NCBI GenBank assembly: GCA_002928515.1
Contig: PERI01000005.1
Location: forward strand, 62,001-126,000
Source: Hyphomicrobium sp.
GTDB lineage: Bacteria > Pseudomonadota > Alphaproteobacteria > Rhizobiales > Hyphomicrobiaceae
DNA: 64,000 nt
Direction: 5' to 3'
Part shown: piece by piece, positions 1 to 7,751 of the stretch
How the letters are laid out: the number at the start of each line of letters is the position of its first letter
Position numbering within the stretch: position 1 is the stretch's first letter
Notes under the pieces: generated by a model
What the model saw: the letters and a program-made list of their open reading frames with translations, nothing else
Told to the model about the DNA's origin: nothing
The model's database searches: none
Made by a program: the position numbers and the translations under genes

Positions 1-2278
1 ACTGATATGTCGAGATGCCCATCTTCGCCATAACTTTCAACATGGCTTTGCCGATGGCCTTGATATAGCGCTTTTTAACATCTTCCGCCGTCGTACCCTC
101 CGGCAGATCAGGCAGCATCGTGGTAAGAGTTTCAAACGCGAGATACGGATTGATGGCTTCTGCACCATAGCCAGCGAGTGTGCAGAACTGATGCACCTCA
201 TGCGCTTCGCCGGTTTCGACAACCAAACCGACCGACGTACGCAAACCTTGCTTGATCAAATGATGATGCACAGCCGACGTCGCGAGCAGAGATGGAATCG
301 CGATTCTGTCCGGCCCCGCAGCTCGGTCGGACAAAATGATGATATTGAATTCGCCCTCGCGCACATATTCTTCGGCTTCAGCGCACACACAGTCGAGTGC
401 TGGGCCCATGCCCGCTTCGCCCTTTTCGACCGGATAGGAGATGTCGATGGTAATCGACGAGAAGTTGTTATCCTTCACTGCGCCGATGCCGCGAATACGT
501 TCTAAGTCTTCGTTGGCTAAAATCGGCTGATCGACCTCCAGGCGTTTTTCTTTCGACGTGCCTTCCAGATCGAGAATGTTCGGCCGAGGACCGATGAACG
601 ACACGAGGCTCATGACCAATTCTTCGCGGATCGAGTCGATCGGCGGGTTCGTCACTTGAGCAAAATTCTGTTTGAAGTACGTGTGCAGCAGCTTCGATTT
701 GGAGGATAGCGCCGAGATTGGCGTATCCGTGCCCATCGAGCCGATAGCTTCCTGGCCTGTTTCCGCCATCGGCGTCATCAGAAATTTCAGACTTTCCTGC
801 GTATAGCCAAAGCTCTGCTGCAAATCGAGCAGGCTGACATTCGATTTTGCAGGCGTCTTCTTCGCAGGCAAAGGCAACTCTGACACTTTGATCTGTGTCC
901 GCTTCAGCCATGACTCATAAGGATGACTGGCGGCGATCTCCGTCTTCAGTTCCTCGTCAGAAATAATGCGACCTTTTTCCAGATCGATCAGCAACATTTT
1001 GCCAGGCTGCAACCGCCACTTTTTCACAATGTTTTCTTCCGGAACTGGCAGCACGCCAGATTCAGAAGACATGATGACGAGATCGTCTTTGGTTACGAGA
1101 TAGCGCGCTGGACGCAAACCATTGCGGTCGAGCGTCGCACCAATTTGTCGGCCATCGGTGAAGGCCATTGCAGCCGGACCGTCCCACGGCTCCATGAGGC
1201 ACGCGTGATACTCATAAAACGCGCGGCGATGTGCATCCATGGTTGGATTGCCAGCCCACGCTTCCGGGATCAACATCATCGCAGCATGCGCGAGGCTGTA
1301 GCCACCCATGGTTAGGAATTCGAGCGCGTTGTCAAAGCACGCAGTGTCAGACTGACCTTCGTAGGAGATCGGCCACAGTTTCGAAATGTCATCGCCAAAC
1401 AGAGGCGACGACACCGACGCTTGCCGCGCAGCCATCCAGTTGACGTTACCGCGCAGCGTGTTGATTTCGCCGTTATGTGCAACCATCCGGTAGGGATGCG
1501 CCAGTTTCCACGACGGGAACGTGTTCGTCGAAAACCTTTGATGCACGAGTGCGAGGGCAGACGTTAAGCGCGCATCAGAGAGGTCTTTGTAATAGGCTTT
1601 GACCTGAAACGACAGGAACATGCCCTTGTAAACGAGAGTCCGCGTGGACAAGCACACGGTGTAGTGGCCGATGTCACGGCTCTTGTACGCCTCGTGGATA
1701 GCCGCTGACACGACCTTGCGCACGACGAACAGACGACGCTCGAATTCATCCTGGCTGGTCATCGACGCCGGACGCGCAACAAAAACCTGTCGGTGTATCG
1801 GCTCAACGCTGCGCACCATGTCGGAAAGACAAGAGTTATCGACCGGAACGGTACGCCACCCGAGTAAGGGCAAACCTTCCTCTTTGAGGCAGCGCGCCCA
1901 GACACGCTCACAGTGCGCGCGCAAGCGTTCGTCGGCAGGCATAAAGATATGCCCGATCGCATAGTCACCGCGACCCGGCAGTTTGAAGCCAAGACCCTGA
2001 GTTTCCGCAACGAGGAACTCATGAGGGATTTGAATGAGAATTCCAGCCCCGTCGCCAGACAGCGGGTCGGCACCAACGGCACCCCTGTGCTCAAGGTTCT
2101 CCAAAATATTCAGAGCATCTTCAACGATCCGATGCGACTTGCGCCCTTTCAAATCGGCGATGAAGCCTACGCCGCACGCATCGCGTTCTTGCGATGGATC
2201 GAAAAGTCCTTGCGGTGCCGGTCGACCAGACGCATCGACGGCTTCATCTTCGGGGGGCGGCAGGTAGCCTTCACTCAT
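1..2278 (-). CDS. gltB: Glutamate synthase large subunit, 5' part (runs off left edge)
   Basis: This is the N-terminal half (about 759 codons) of the large subunit of NADPH glutamate synthase. The enzyme moves the amide nitrogen of glutamine onto 2-oxoglutarate during ammonia assimilation in the cytoplasm. The ORF track omits it because its stop lies outside the window. I read the reverse strand: ATG at 2278 opens MSEGYLPPPEDEA, then RDACGVGFIAD with Cys35. By family knowledge Cys35 becomes the N-terminal glutaminase nucleophile after a short propeptide is removed. Later stretches AHNGEINTLRGN and WDGPAAMAFTDGR are typical of the class II glutaminase domain. The reading frame at the left edge (KAIGKAMLKVMAKMGIS) is the same as at the start, so I see no frameshift. 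The partner gltD is not in view. The overlapping short ORFs in the track are shadows. Confidence 0.95.
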   Translation of the reverse strand, partial: MSEGYLPPPEDEAVDASGRPAPQGLFDPSQERDACGVGFIADLKGRKSHRIVEDALNILENLEHRGAVGADPLSGDGAGILIQIPHEFLVAETQGLGFKLPGRGDYAIGHIFMPADERLRAHCERVWARCLKEEGLPLLGWRTVPVDNSCLSDMVRSVEPIHRQVFVARPASMTSQDEFERRLFVVRKVVSAAIHEAYKSRDIGHYTVCLSTRTLVYKGMFLSFQVKAYYKDLSDARLTSALALVHQRFSTNTFPSWKLAHPYRMVAHNGEINTLRGNVNWMAARQASVSSPLFGDDISKLWPISYEGQSDTACFDNALEFLTMGGYSLAHAAMMLIPEAWAGNPTMDAHRRAFYEYHACLMEPWDGPAAMAFTDGRQIGATLDRNGLRPARYLVTKDDLVIMSSESGVLPVPEENIVKKWRLQPGKMLLIDLEKGRIISDEELKTEIAASHPYESWLKRTQIKVSELPLPAKKTPAKSNVSLLDLQQSFGYTQESLKFLMTPMAETGQEAIGSMGTDTPISALSSKSKLLHTYFKQNFAQVTNPPIDSIREELVMSLVSFIGPRPNILDLEGTSKEKRLEVDQPILANEDLERIRGIGAVKDNNFSSITIDISYPVEKGEAGMGPALDCVCAEAEEYVREGEFNIIILSDRAAGPDRIAIPSLLATSAVHHHLIKQGLRTSVGLVVETGEAHEVHQFCTLAGYGAEAINPYLAFETLTTMLPDLPEGTTAEDVKKRYIKAIGKAMLKVMAKMGISTYQ

Positions 2279-2620
2279 ATCTGTCCTCAGATGCCCAAGT
2301 GGGCGCAACGTTATTCAAGACGTACGCTCAAAAACTAAAATCGGCCCAGCCAAGGGGCAATACGATTGTTATGTCGATGTGCGTCCCGCCAATATTTTCC
2401 AGCTTCCCCTGGTTTCACATAGCCTTCAAGGAAAGCTAAATTGGCACCATTGCTGAGGCTGACCAAGCGGACGCCATAAAGGACAGCAATGTTGACCTAT
2501 ATTTAAATTCTACAGATTTCAAGGTGGGGCACAAGCGGTATGTCCAACACGAGAGGAGTGATGCAAAATAACAATATATGAGTAAATTATGTAATTATAT
2601 TGCGCATTGTGTGTAAAGCA
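2279..2620. other. gltB upstream intergenic region
   Basis: About 340 bases between the gltB start and the hsp20 terminator. It is noticeably more AT-rich than the flanking genes and should hold the gltB promoter. I found no convincing small ORF, tRNA or clear operator in it. Confidence 0.5.
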
Positions 2621-2623
2621 GAA

Positions 2624-2660
2624 ATGAAAAAGCGGGCCCCTAGGAGGACCCGCTTCTTGA
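2624..2660 (-). terminator. Rho-independent terminator of hsp20
   Basis: Read on the minus strand, AAGCGGGTCC and GGGCCCGCTT form a GC-rich stem with one G-U pair, followed directly by a run of five T. It lies about 45 bases past the hsp20 stop. Confidence 0.85.
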
Positions 2661-2701
2661 TGATGCCAGCGCATAAACGAACGGCATGTCGACAGCGCAC
2701 G

Positions 2702-3157
2702 TTATGCAGCGTTAGCCTCAAGCTGCTTCACATCAGAATTTGAAGCAATCGCAATGGCGCGCGGTTTCATCCGCTCCGGTACGTTGCGCACCAGATCGAC
2801 GTGCAGCAAGCCGTTCTCGAAATTGGCTCCGGTCACGTCAACATGATCCGCGAGCTGATAACGACGCTCAAATGCACGTGCCGCGATCCCGCGATGCAGA
2901 TATTTTTTATCGCTAGTTTCGGCAGCTTTTTCGCCCGTCACCGTCAAGGTCTGTTCTTTGACCTCAATTTTCAGCTCAGCCGGCGTGAAGCCTGCCACTG
3001 CAAGTGAGATGCGGTAAGCATTCTCGCCAGTGCGCTCGATGTTGTAGGGCGGGTAGGTATTTTCGCTATCGTAACCCGATGCCTGATCCAACATTTGGAT
3101 CAAACGATCAAAGCCGATGGCCGAACGGTAGAAGGGTGTAAAGTCTGTGTGTCGCAT
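2702..3157 (-). CDS. Small heat-shock protein, Hsp20/IbpA family
   Basis: A 151-residue alpha-crystallin-type chaperone that holds unfolding proteins in a refoldable state in the cytoplasm. The protein begins MRHTDFTPFYRSAIGFDRL, the usual N-terminal motif of rhizobial HspA/IbpA proteins, followed by the crystallin core (NAYRISLAVAGF, then the IAARAFERRYQLADHVDV strand and the ENGLLHVDL stretch). The track starts it 15 codons earlier, but those codons fall inside a 5'-UTR hairpin that masks the RBS. ATG at 3157 has GGAGG eight bases upstream, so I chose it. A sigma-32 promoter and a ROSE-type thermometer precede it. It ends at its own terminator, so it is probably transcribed alone. Confidence 0.93.
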   Translation of the reverse strand: MRHTDFTPFYRSAIGFDRLIQMLDQASGYDSENTYPPYNIERTGENAYRISLAVAGFTPAELKIEVKEQTLTVTGEKAAETSDKKYLHRGIAARAFERRYQLADHVDVTGANFENGLLHVDLVRNVPERMKPRAIAIASNSDVKQLEANAA

Positions 3158-3250
3158 GACATATCCTCCATAAGAAGCGACATGTGAAGCCAGCACTTTC
3201 AAAGTCCTGGCTTTCGTTAGTACGCCCCCGCTTAGCGGCAGACGTACCCA
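3158..3250 (-). promoter_or_regulatory. ROSE-type RNA thermometer in hsp20 5' UTR
   Basis: Reading the minus strand, the leader folds into successive hairpins. GTACG...CGTAC encloses CCGC/GCGG. AGCCAG...CTGGCT encloses ACTTT/AAGT. The last hairpin covers 3185 to 3159: ACATGTC pairs with GATATGT, then CTTC pairs with GGAG of the Shine-Dalgarno sequence, leaving a single bulged G. A bulged G opposite the RBS next to a YGCU sequence is the hallmark of ROSE elements, which melt at heat-shock temperature in rhizobial small heat-shock genes. The fold was done by eye. Confidence 0.8.
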
Positions 3251-3252
3251 GG

Positions 3253-3280
3253 AAATAGGTTGGTCAAAAACACTTTCAAG
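3253..3280 (-). promoter_or_regulatory. Sigma-32 (RpoH) promoter of hsp20
   Basis: On the minus strand CTTGAAA (3280-3274) is followed after 14 bases by CCTATTT (3259-3253). This is close to the RpoH consensus CTTGAAA-N13-15-CCCATNT, and the spacing places the start of transcription just before the thermometer leader. Confidence 0.8.
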
Positions 3281-3375
3281 AGGGGTGCCAGGCGATAATT
3301 TTTGCCTGTATGAGTGTCTGAACTTGTTGGCAAATGGCCCCGCAAATAGGCGTGAATACCAACCGGAGAAGACGC

Positions 3376-4344
3376 ATGAATTTGATTTCGCTTGCGATCA
3401 ATCCGGCCCCCAATGGTGCCGCCATCGCATCGTTCGATGGCTACGATGGGACAAAGCTCAGGACCGCGCTCTGGCAGCCGACCCGAGGTCCTGCCCGCGG
3501 AACGATGTGCATTTTCCCTGGGCGCGGCGAATATATTGAAAAATATTTCGAGGTTATCGCCGATCTTCGACGCCGCGGCTTTGGTGTCGCGATTATGGAT
3601 TGGCGCGGGCAGGGCGGTTCGGAACGGCGCCTATCGGACCCTCGGAAAGGCCACGTGATTGCCTTTACGGAATATGATCGCGATCTCGCGATCTTCATGA
3701 CCACTGTCGTGCAGCCCAATCTGCCGCCGCCATATATCGCGCTGGGCTGTTCGTTGGGGGGCAACATTTTACTGCGCAACGCCCAAGACGAAGACAGCCC
3801 TTTTGCCCGCATGATCTTGGTTTCACCCATGATCAAAATCCACGACGACATGCTGGGAACACGGACATCGCTGGCGCGCGCCTATGCCGAAACCGCTTGC
3901 CTCGCAGGCCTCGCAACCGCTTATGTAAAAGGCGGAGACGACGTGCCTGAAGAGTTTCTCGATTTCGAGACCAACGATTTGACGTCCGATCCCATTCGCT
4001 TTGCCCGCAATAAAGCAGTGCTAGAGCAATCTCCGAATTTAGCGCTGGGTTCGCCAACCAACGGTTGGCTGCGTTCGGCATTGAGAAGTTGTGCCCTGCT
4101 TCAGCGTGCCGATTATCCAAAATACGTGGCTGTGCCGATGCTCATGTTTGCAGCCGGAGCCGATCACGTTGTGTCCGCGCGTGCCATCGAAGACTTCGCG
4201 GTCGATCTTAAGATTGGCGGGCACATTTTGATGCCGGGATCGCGCCATGAAATTTTGCAGGAAAACGATGAGACGCGCCAACGTTTTTGGGCAGCCTTCG
4301 ATGCCTATATGGGCGTCGATATTCCAACTGAACTTTCGGCCTAA
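3376..4344 (+). CDS. Alpha/beta hydrolase, lysophospholipase L2-like
   Basis: A 322-residue serine hydrolase of the PldB/monoacylglycerol-lipase type, expected to cleave the acyl ester of lysophospholipids or monoglycerides. The catalytic triad is visible: Ser126 in GCSLGG, Asp263 in AGADHVV and His291 in PGSRHEIL. The family motifs PGRGEYIEKY and DWRGQGGSERR are also present. There is no signal peptide, so it should be cytoplasmic or peripheral. I chose ATG 3376 because GGAGA lies just upstream and the similarity starts there; the track begins 14 codons earlier. It converges on hisN with about 30 bases between stops. The exact substrate is inferred from the family. Confidence 0.88.
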   Translation: MNLISLAINPAPNGAAIASFDGYDGTKLRTALWQPTRGPARGTMCIFPGRGEYIEKYFEVIADLRRRGFGVAIMDWRGQGGSERRLSDPRKGHVIAFTEYDRDLAIFMTTVVQPNLPPPYIALGCSLGGNILLRNAQDEDSPFARMILVSPMIKIHDDMLGTRTSLARAYAETACLAGLATAYVKGGDDVPEEFLDFETNDLTSDPIRFARNKAVLEQSPNLALGSPTNGWLRSALRSCALLQRADYPKYVAVPMLMFAAGADHVVSARAIEDFAVDLKIGGHILMPGSRHEILQENDETRQRFWAAFDAYMGVDIPTELSA

Positions 4345-4375
4345 TGTGTTCGACGATAAAGGAGCCAGCAGCAAC

Positions 4376-5188
4376 CTAACGCTTTGCGATCAGCTCTAAA
4401 GCTGCGTCATGCAAACGCGGATCGCCGCTAGCAACGATGTTGCCGCCATCTATAGCGGGTTTGCCATCCCATGTTGTGATCCGACCGCCTGCGCGTTCAA
4501 TGATCGGGATCAGCGCCACGATATCGTAAGGCTTGAGACCACTCTCGACGATGAGATCGACATAGCCAGCCGCCAACAGACAATATCCATAACAGTCGCC
4601 CCCGTAGCGCGTCATGCGCACAGCACTCTTGAGTTTTGCCAGGGTCTTCTGCTTCGCGGGACCTTCAAACAAATCGGGATGCGTTGAAGTCAGAATGGCC
4701 TGATCCAAGGCCGAACAGGCGCGCGTTTTGATCCGCCGAGCTGGACCATCCGCCATGCGAATGAAGCTTGATGTTTCATCAGACCAGAATCGTTCGCGCG
4801 TGAATGGTTGGTTCATGACGCCCAGGTACGGCGCACCATATTCGCGCACGCCGATCAGTGTGCCCCATAGAGGGCTTCCCATAATGAAGGCGCGTGTCCC
4901 GTCGATCGGGTCGATCACCCATTCAAAACGCCCATCACCTGGGTGCTGACCCAATTCTTCACCGACAATACCATGACTAGGATAGGCAGCGCGCAACGCA
5001 CGAGTCATCACACGCTCGGCACCTCGGTCTGCTTCCGTCACGGGATCGAAAGACAGGCCGCTCGCCTTGTTTTCCACAGTTGGTTGACGGCGAAAGCTCC
5101 GCAATATGACTGACGCTGACCGATCAGCCAGGTCATGCGCAACAGACAACACGCTTTTAAATTCAGACCCTCGGCTCGCCTTAGCCAC
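4376..5188 (-). CDS. hisN: Histidinol-phosphatase, inositol-monophosphatase family
   Basis: A 270-residue Mg-dependent phosphatase. The metal-binding signatures of the family are intact: GEELG around residue 77, DPIDGT at 93-98, and a late KPYDIVAL aspartate. In alphaproteobacteria this subgroup (HisN) removes phosphate from histidinol phosphate in histidine synthesis, although inositol monophosphatase activity cannot be excluded from sequence alone. The start is GTG, with a GGGG stretch about 8 bases upstream. A histidine-breakdown-type amidohydrolase is the next protein-coding gene on the same strand, beyond the small-RNA pair. Confidence 0.87.
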   Translation of the reverse strand: MAKASRGSEFKSVLSVAHDLADRSASVILRSFRRQPTVENKASGLSFDPVTEADRGAERVMTRALRAAYPSHGIVGEELGQHPGDGRFEWVIDPIDGTRAFIMGSPLWGTLIGVREYGAPYLGVMNQPFTRERFWSDETSSFIRMADGPARRIKTRACSALDQAILTSTHPDLFEGPAKQKTLAKLKSAVRMTRYGGDCYGYCLLAAGYVDLIVESGLKPYDIVALIPIIERAGGRITTWDGKPAIDGGNIVASGDPRLHDAALELIAKR

Positions 5189-5332
5189 CCGTATGCCCCG
5201 TCATTTCAAATGGTTGCTTTGGTCTTGAGCGCTACTTGCTCAATACTGATGAGATATAGATTTTGCCTTATTGTAAAAGTGTAACGCCGTTTGTTGCGCC
5301 TGCGTTACAGGCATTTATTAATGCGTGTGGGC

Positions 5333-5338
5333 TACACT
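5333..5338 (+). promoter_or_regulatory. Likely -10 element of small RNA 1
   Basis: TACACT sits a few bases before the 5' stem of the first small RNA. I could not find a good -35 box at standard spacing, so activation by a regulator is possible. Confidence 0.35.
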
Positions 5339-5342
5339 GCTG

Positions 5343-5474
5343 TCGATTGCGGGGTCAGCCGAAGCAGCGCACTCTACCGTTGAGATTGTGCTGATACGCT
5401 TCATCGCAATCGAGCCCGATTTGGGCGTTTCCTCCCTAGACTTGGGCCGTTCGCCAGCCGAACGGCCTTTCTTT
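5343..5474 (+). ncRNA. Small RNA 1 of a tandem pair, AbcR/alpha-r15-like
   Basis: An untranslated transcript of about 130 nucleotides is predicted. TCGATTGCG at 5343-5351 pairs perfectly with CGCAATCGA at 5405-5413, giving a long 5' stem. A single-stranded core with TTTCCTCCCT follows, then a Rho-independent terminator (5445-5474). A 33-base block (5421-5453) is identical to 5642-5674 in the second copy. Tandem small RNAs with an exposed CCUCCC anti-Shine-Dalgarno motif fit the AbcR1/AbcR2 (alpha-r15) family of Hyphomicrobiales, which represses ABC-transporter mRNAs with Hfq. The family name is inference from architecture. Confidence 0.7.
5445..5474 (+). terminator. Terminator of small RNA 1
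   Basis: GGCCGTTCG and CGAACGGCC form a perfect 9-pair stem with a five-base loop, followed by TTTCTTT. Confidence 0.9.
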
Positions 5475-5567
5475 ATGAACCCCCCGGATCATCTCAAAAA
5501 CTGTCACACAAGCTTCTTGCATGCTGAGCCACGCGTTTTTAACGCGACAGCTCTGCATTAAATGCAG

Positions 5568-5595
5568 TTGCCGTTGGTGCGCTGCATGATAATTT
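5568..5595 (+). promoter_or_regulatory. Sigma-70-type promoter of small RNA 2
   Basis: TTGCCG (5568-5573), a 16-base spacer and TAATTT (5590-5595) lie directly before the first stem of the second small RNA. Confidence 0.5.
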
Positions 5596-5600
5596 TTGCA

Positions 5601-5697
5601 GTGCGGCATGCGTGAGCCTCGCTTGCGCGCCGCAGCCCTCCTTGGGCGTTTCCTCCCTAGACTTGGGCCGTTCGCTTGTCGGACGGCCCTTTTTTTA
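5601..5697 (+). ncRNA. Small RNA 2 of the tandem pair, AbcR/alpha-r15-like
   Basis: A predicted transcript of about 97 nucleotides. TGCGGC (5602-5607) pairs with GCCGCA (5629-5634) to make a 5' hairpin. The core TTTCCTCCCT and its surrounding 33 bases are identical to small RNA 1. A terminator (5665-5697) with stem GGGCCGTTCG/CGGACGGCCC and eight T closes it. The 5' halves of the two RNAs differ, which suggests they share one targeting motif but may differ in stability or regulation. A 78-residue ORF in the track (5325..5561) crosses copy 1 and lacks coding character. Confidence 0.7.
5665..5697 (+). terminator. Terminator of small RNA 2
   Basis: A ten-pair stem GGGCCGTTCG/CGGACGGCCC with one G-U pair and a CTTGT loop, followed by eight T. 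Confidence 0.9.
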
Positions 5698-5743
5698 TCT
5701 ACTCAATTGCAACCGATGCGCGCGCCTAAGATTGAGTGCCTTG

Positions 5744-6643
5744 TTATTCCGCCGCTGCGCGTTGCTCAAATAATCCTGGCACCGATTGGAAAAGCTCCGA
5801 CGCAATGTCGTGCAGGGTTTGACACAACGGACCAAAGCGCTCGCTCTCTTCCAATTTCATTTCATTGAGATAAAGACCGCGATTGATCTCAAGCTGAAGC
5901 GCGTGTGTGTGCCTTGGCGGGCGACCGTAGTGCTCAGTGATATAGCCACCGGCATAGGGACGGTTCATCTGGACCCGAAACCCACGCTTCTGGAATTCAT
6001 CGCGCACCAGATAAGACAGTCTTGGATCAGCCGCCGCGCCAAACCGATCGCCGATCACAATGTCAGGTCTCAGAGCCCCGCCTGGTGTCATGGCCGATGA
6101 AGGCATCGAATGGCAGTCGACCAAAATCGCATACCCAAACGATTGCTTCGTCTCTTCCAATAACCGTCCCAGCTCACGGTGAAACGGAAAATACAGTTGA
6201 TCAATGCGCGCTAAGACATGCGCCAGCGGCAGGCGCCCGCGATAGATATTCTCTCCATCCGCCACAACACGGGCGACCGTTCCCAATCCACCAGCGACCC
6301 GAATGGATAGAGAATTGGCATGCGAGGGTAATTCTTCACTGATCAGTTCAGGATCAAGCTCGTATGGTTCGCGGTTGAGGTCGAGATAGGCGCGTGGAAA
6401 TCGCGCACAAATGAGTGGTGCACCCAATTGCGCGACCGATTGGAACAGCCGATCAACGAAACAGTCCTCCGATCGCCGCAACGTCAACGGGTCCAGTCGC
6501 GACATCTTGAGAAAATCAGCAGGATAGGTTCGCCCCGAATGCGGCGATGAAAAAACGAACGGCGCCGATTGCACGCGCGGATTTAACACGTCGAACGATG
6601 GAAAAAATTGCGCGGGTAGCACTTGGGCAGGGTTCAAGGGCAT
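5744..6643 (-). CDS. hutG: N-formylglutamate amidohydrolase
   Basis: A 299-residue enzyme of the N-formylglutamate amidohydrolase family, which hydrolyses N-formylglutamate to formate and glutamate at the end of one histidine degradation route. Family stretches are clear: FSSPHSGRTYP near the N-terminus, CFVDRLF, FPRAYLDLNRE, ILVDCHSMPS with its metal-type histidine, and the C-terminal LQLEINRGLYL. ATG 6643 begins MPLNPAQVLP; the track's extra 33 codons are not conserved in type and lack an RBS. No other hut genes are adjacent, so a wider role in N-formyl compound turnover is possible. It is divergent from cpdR across a 296-base gap that must contain both promoters. Confidence 0.88.
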   Translation of the reverse strand: MPLNPAQVLPAQFFPSFDVLNPRVQSAPFVFSSPHSGRTYPADFLKMSRLDPLTLRRSEDCFVDRLFQSVAQLGAPLICARFPRAYLDLNREPYELDPELISEELPSHANSLSIRVAGGLGTVARVVADGENIYRGRLPLAHVLARIDQLYFPFHRELGRLLEETKQSFGYAILVDCHSMPSSAMTPGGALRPDIVIGDRFGAAADPRLSYLVRDEFQKRGFRVQMNRPYAGGYITEHYGRPPRHTHALQLEINRGLYLNEMKLEESERFGPLCQTLHDIASELFQSVPGLFEQRAAAE

Positions 6644-6939
6644 TGCAGTTTTACAGTCTCCAACGGCATCCGCGTGAAAACAGTCTGCGGGCAAACGGCG
6701 TGCGCGTGTATGTCTCGTTAACAGACAGTATGACAATGCCAATCGCGCGTCATGATGTCCAAGACGGTATATGATAAAACAACGTCTTTTGTGCAGTTAA
6801 TCGTTAGCTCATCGCGGCTATCAGTACTTTTCTCGATCTGTCCACAACTTCATCGCCTGTTTACCAAAGTCACGTCAACTTTGCTTGCGATCCAAATTCG
6901 GATATCAATAGCGGCCTACCTCTTCTTAAGCGAGCTACC

Positions 6940-7326
6940 ATGACTGCTAAGCCATCAAGTCTTCCCCTGCGTCGCATCCTGCTCGCCGAAGACGACGACT
7001 CCATGCGCGGGTTTCTGGTCAAAGCCTTGGAGAAAGCCAACTACGACGTCGTGGCCTTCGAGAACGGCGAGGATGCTTACGAGCGTATGAAGCACGAGCC
7101 GTTCTCGCTGCTCTTGACCGATATCGTCATGCCGAAAATGGACGGCATCGAGTTAGCCCGCCGCGCCAGTGAAATCGATCCCGACCTCAAAATCATGTTT
7201 ATTACTGGCTTTGCAGCCGTCGTTCTAAACAGCGACAATGCCCCTCCCAAAGACGCCCGTGTGCTCTCCAAACCTTTCCATTTGAAGGATTTGGTCCGCG
7301 AAGTGGATCGCCTGCTCTCTGAATGA
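6940..7326 (+). CDS. cpdR: Single-domain response regulator CpdR
   Basis: A 128-residue receiver domain with no output domain. The acidic pocket DDD (18-20), phosphoacceptor Asp61 in LLTDIVMPKMDG, Thr89 and Lys111 (SKPF) are all present. Sequence and length match CpdR, the alphaproteobacterial regulator that receives phosphate from CckA-ChpT and, when unphosphorylated, brings substrates to the ClpXP protease during the cell cycle. The gene is followed by tRNA-Val and rpmJ, and by the gckA-pyk operon and gapR a few kb on, a neighbourhood I recall from other rhizobia. Assignment as CpdR rather than another single-domain receiver rests on the N-terminal RRILLAEDDDSMR and C-terminal LSKPFHLKDLVREV stretches. 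Confidence 0.87.
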   Translation: MTAKPSSLPLRRILLAEDDDSMRGFLVKALEKANYDVVAFENGEDAYERMKHEPFSLLLTDIVMPKMDGIELARRASEIDPDLKIMFITGFAAVVLNSDNAPPKDARVLSKPFHLKDLVREVDRLLSE

Positions 7327-7412
7327 CGGCAAACAAGCCAAAAAGCCTCGGGTGCGGCCCTATCGAGGGCTTGACCCGACGCCCCATCTCCCTCTAGAAG
7401 CGCTCTTCCTTC

Positions 7413-7487
7413 GGGCACTTAGCTCAGCGGTAGAGCACTACCTTGACATGGTAGGGGTCACAGGTTCGATCCCTGTAGTGCCCACCA
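7413..7487 (+). tRNA. tRNA-Val (anticodon GAC)
   Basis: A complete 75-nucleotide cloverleaf with encoded CCA: acceptor GGGCACT/AGTGCCC, D-arm GCTC...GAGC, anticodon stem CTACC/GGTAG with loop TTGACAT (anticodon GAC at 7445-7447), and T-arm CAGGTTCGATCCCTG. It reads the valine codons GUC and GUU. Confidence 0.97.
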
Positions 7488-7512
7488 TTATTGTTTTTGA
7501 ATCGGTGTCGAT

Positions 7513-7638
7513 ATGAAAGTTAGAAACTCACTGAAATCCTTGCGCTCGCGGCACCGCGACAATCGCGTCGTGCGCCGCAAGGGCCGTGTATATGTGATCA
7601 ACAAGACGCAGCGCCGCTTCAAAGCCCGTCAGGGTTAA
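7513..7638 (+). CDS. rpmJ: 50S ribosomal protein L36 (bL36)
   Basis: A 41-residue ribosomal protein, too short for the ORF track. It reads [20 protein letters not shown] and continues with [22 protein letters not shown]. It is extremely basic and has no cysteines, so it is the zinc-free (C-minus) form rather than the zinc-ribbon form. It follows tRNA-Val by 25 bases and may be read from the same transcript. Length and the stand-alone position outside the ribosomal protein operons agree with other alphaproteobacteria. Confidence 0.96.
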   Translation: MKVRNSLKSLRSRHRDNRVVRRKGRVYVINKTQRRFKARQG

Positions 7639-7751
7639 GGCGATAGCCGGCATGGCTCGATCCGTGCCGACCTGCTGATCTATGATTTTCATTACCGCGA
7701 TTTCACGACTTTGATTTTGACGACGGGCTTGCCCTGACATAGCGTCGGGCT

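Noticed and set aside
468-911. 147-residue minus-strand ORF and other short ORFs over 1-2300
   Set aside because: They are out-of-frame shadows of gltB, which is open from 2278 to the left edge in one frame.
1-2278. Suspected frameshift in gltB
   Set aside because: The frame calculated at the start codon (first base 1 modulo 3) equals the frame at the left edge, so no shift is needed.
3158-3202. Upstream start of hsp20 given by the ORF track
   Set aside because: It lies within the thermometer hairpin, and the downstream ATG has the GGAGG and the conserved MRHTDFTPFYRS start.
5325-5561. 78-residue plus-strand ORF
   Set aside because: Runs through the first small RNA and its terminator; not coding.
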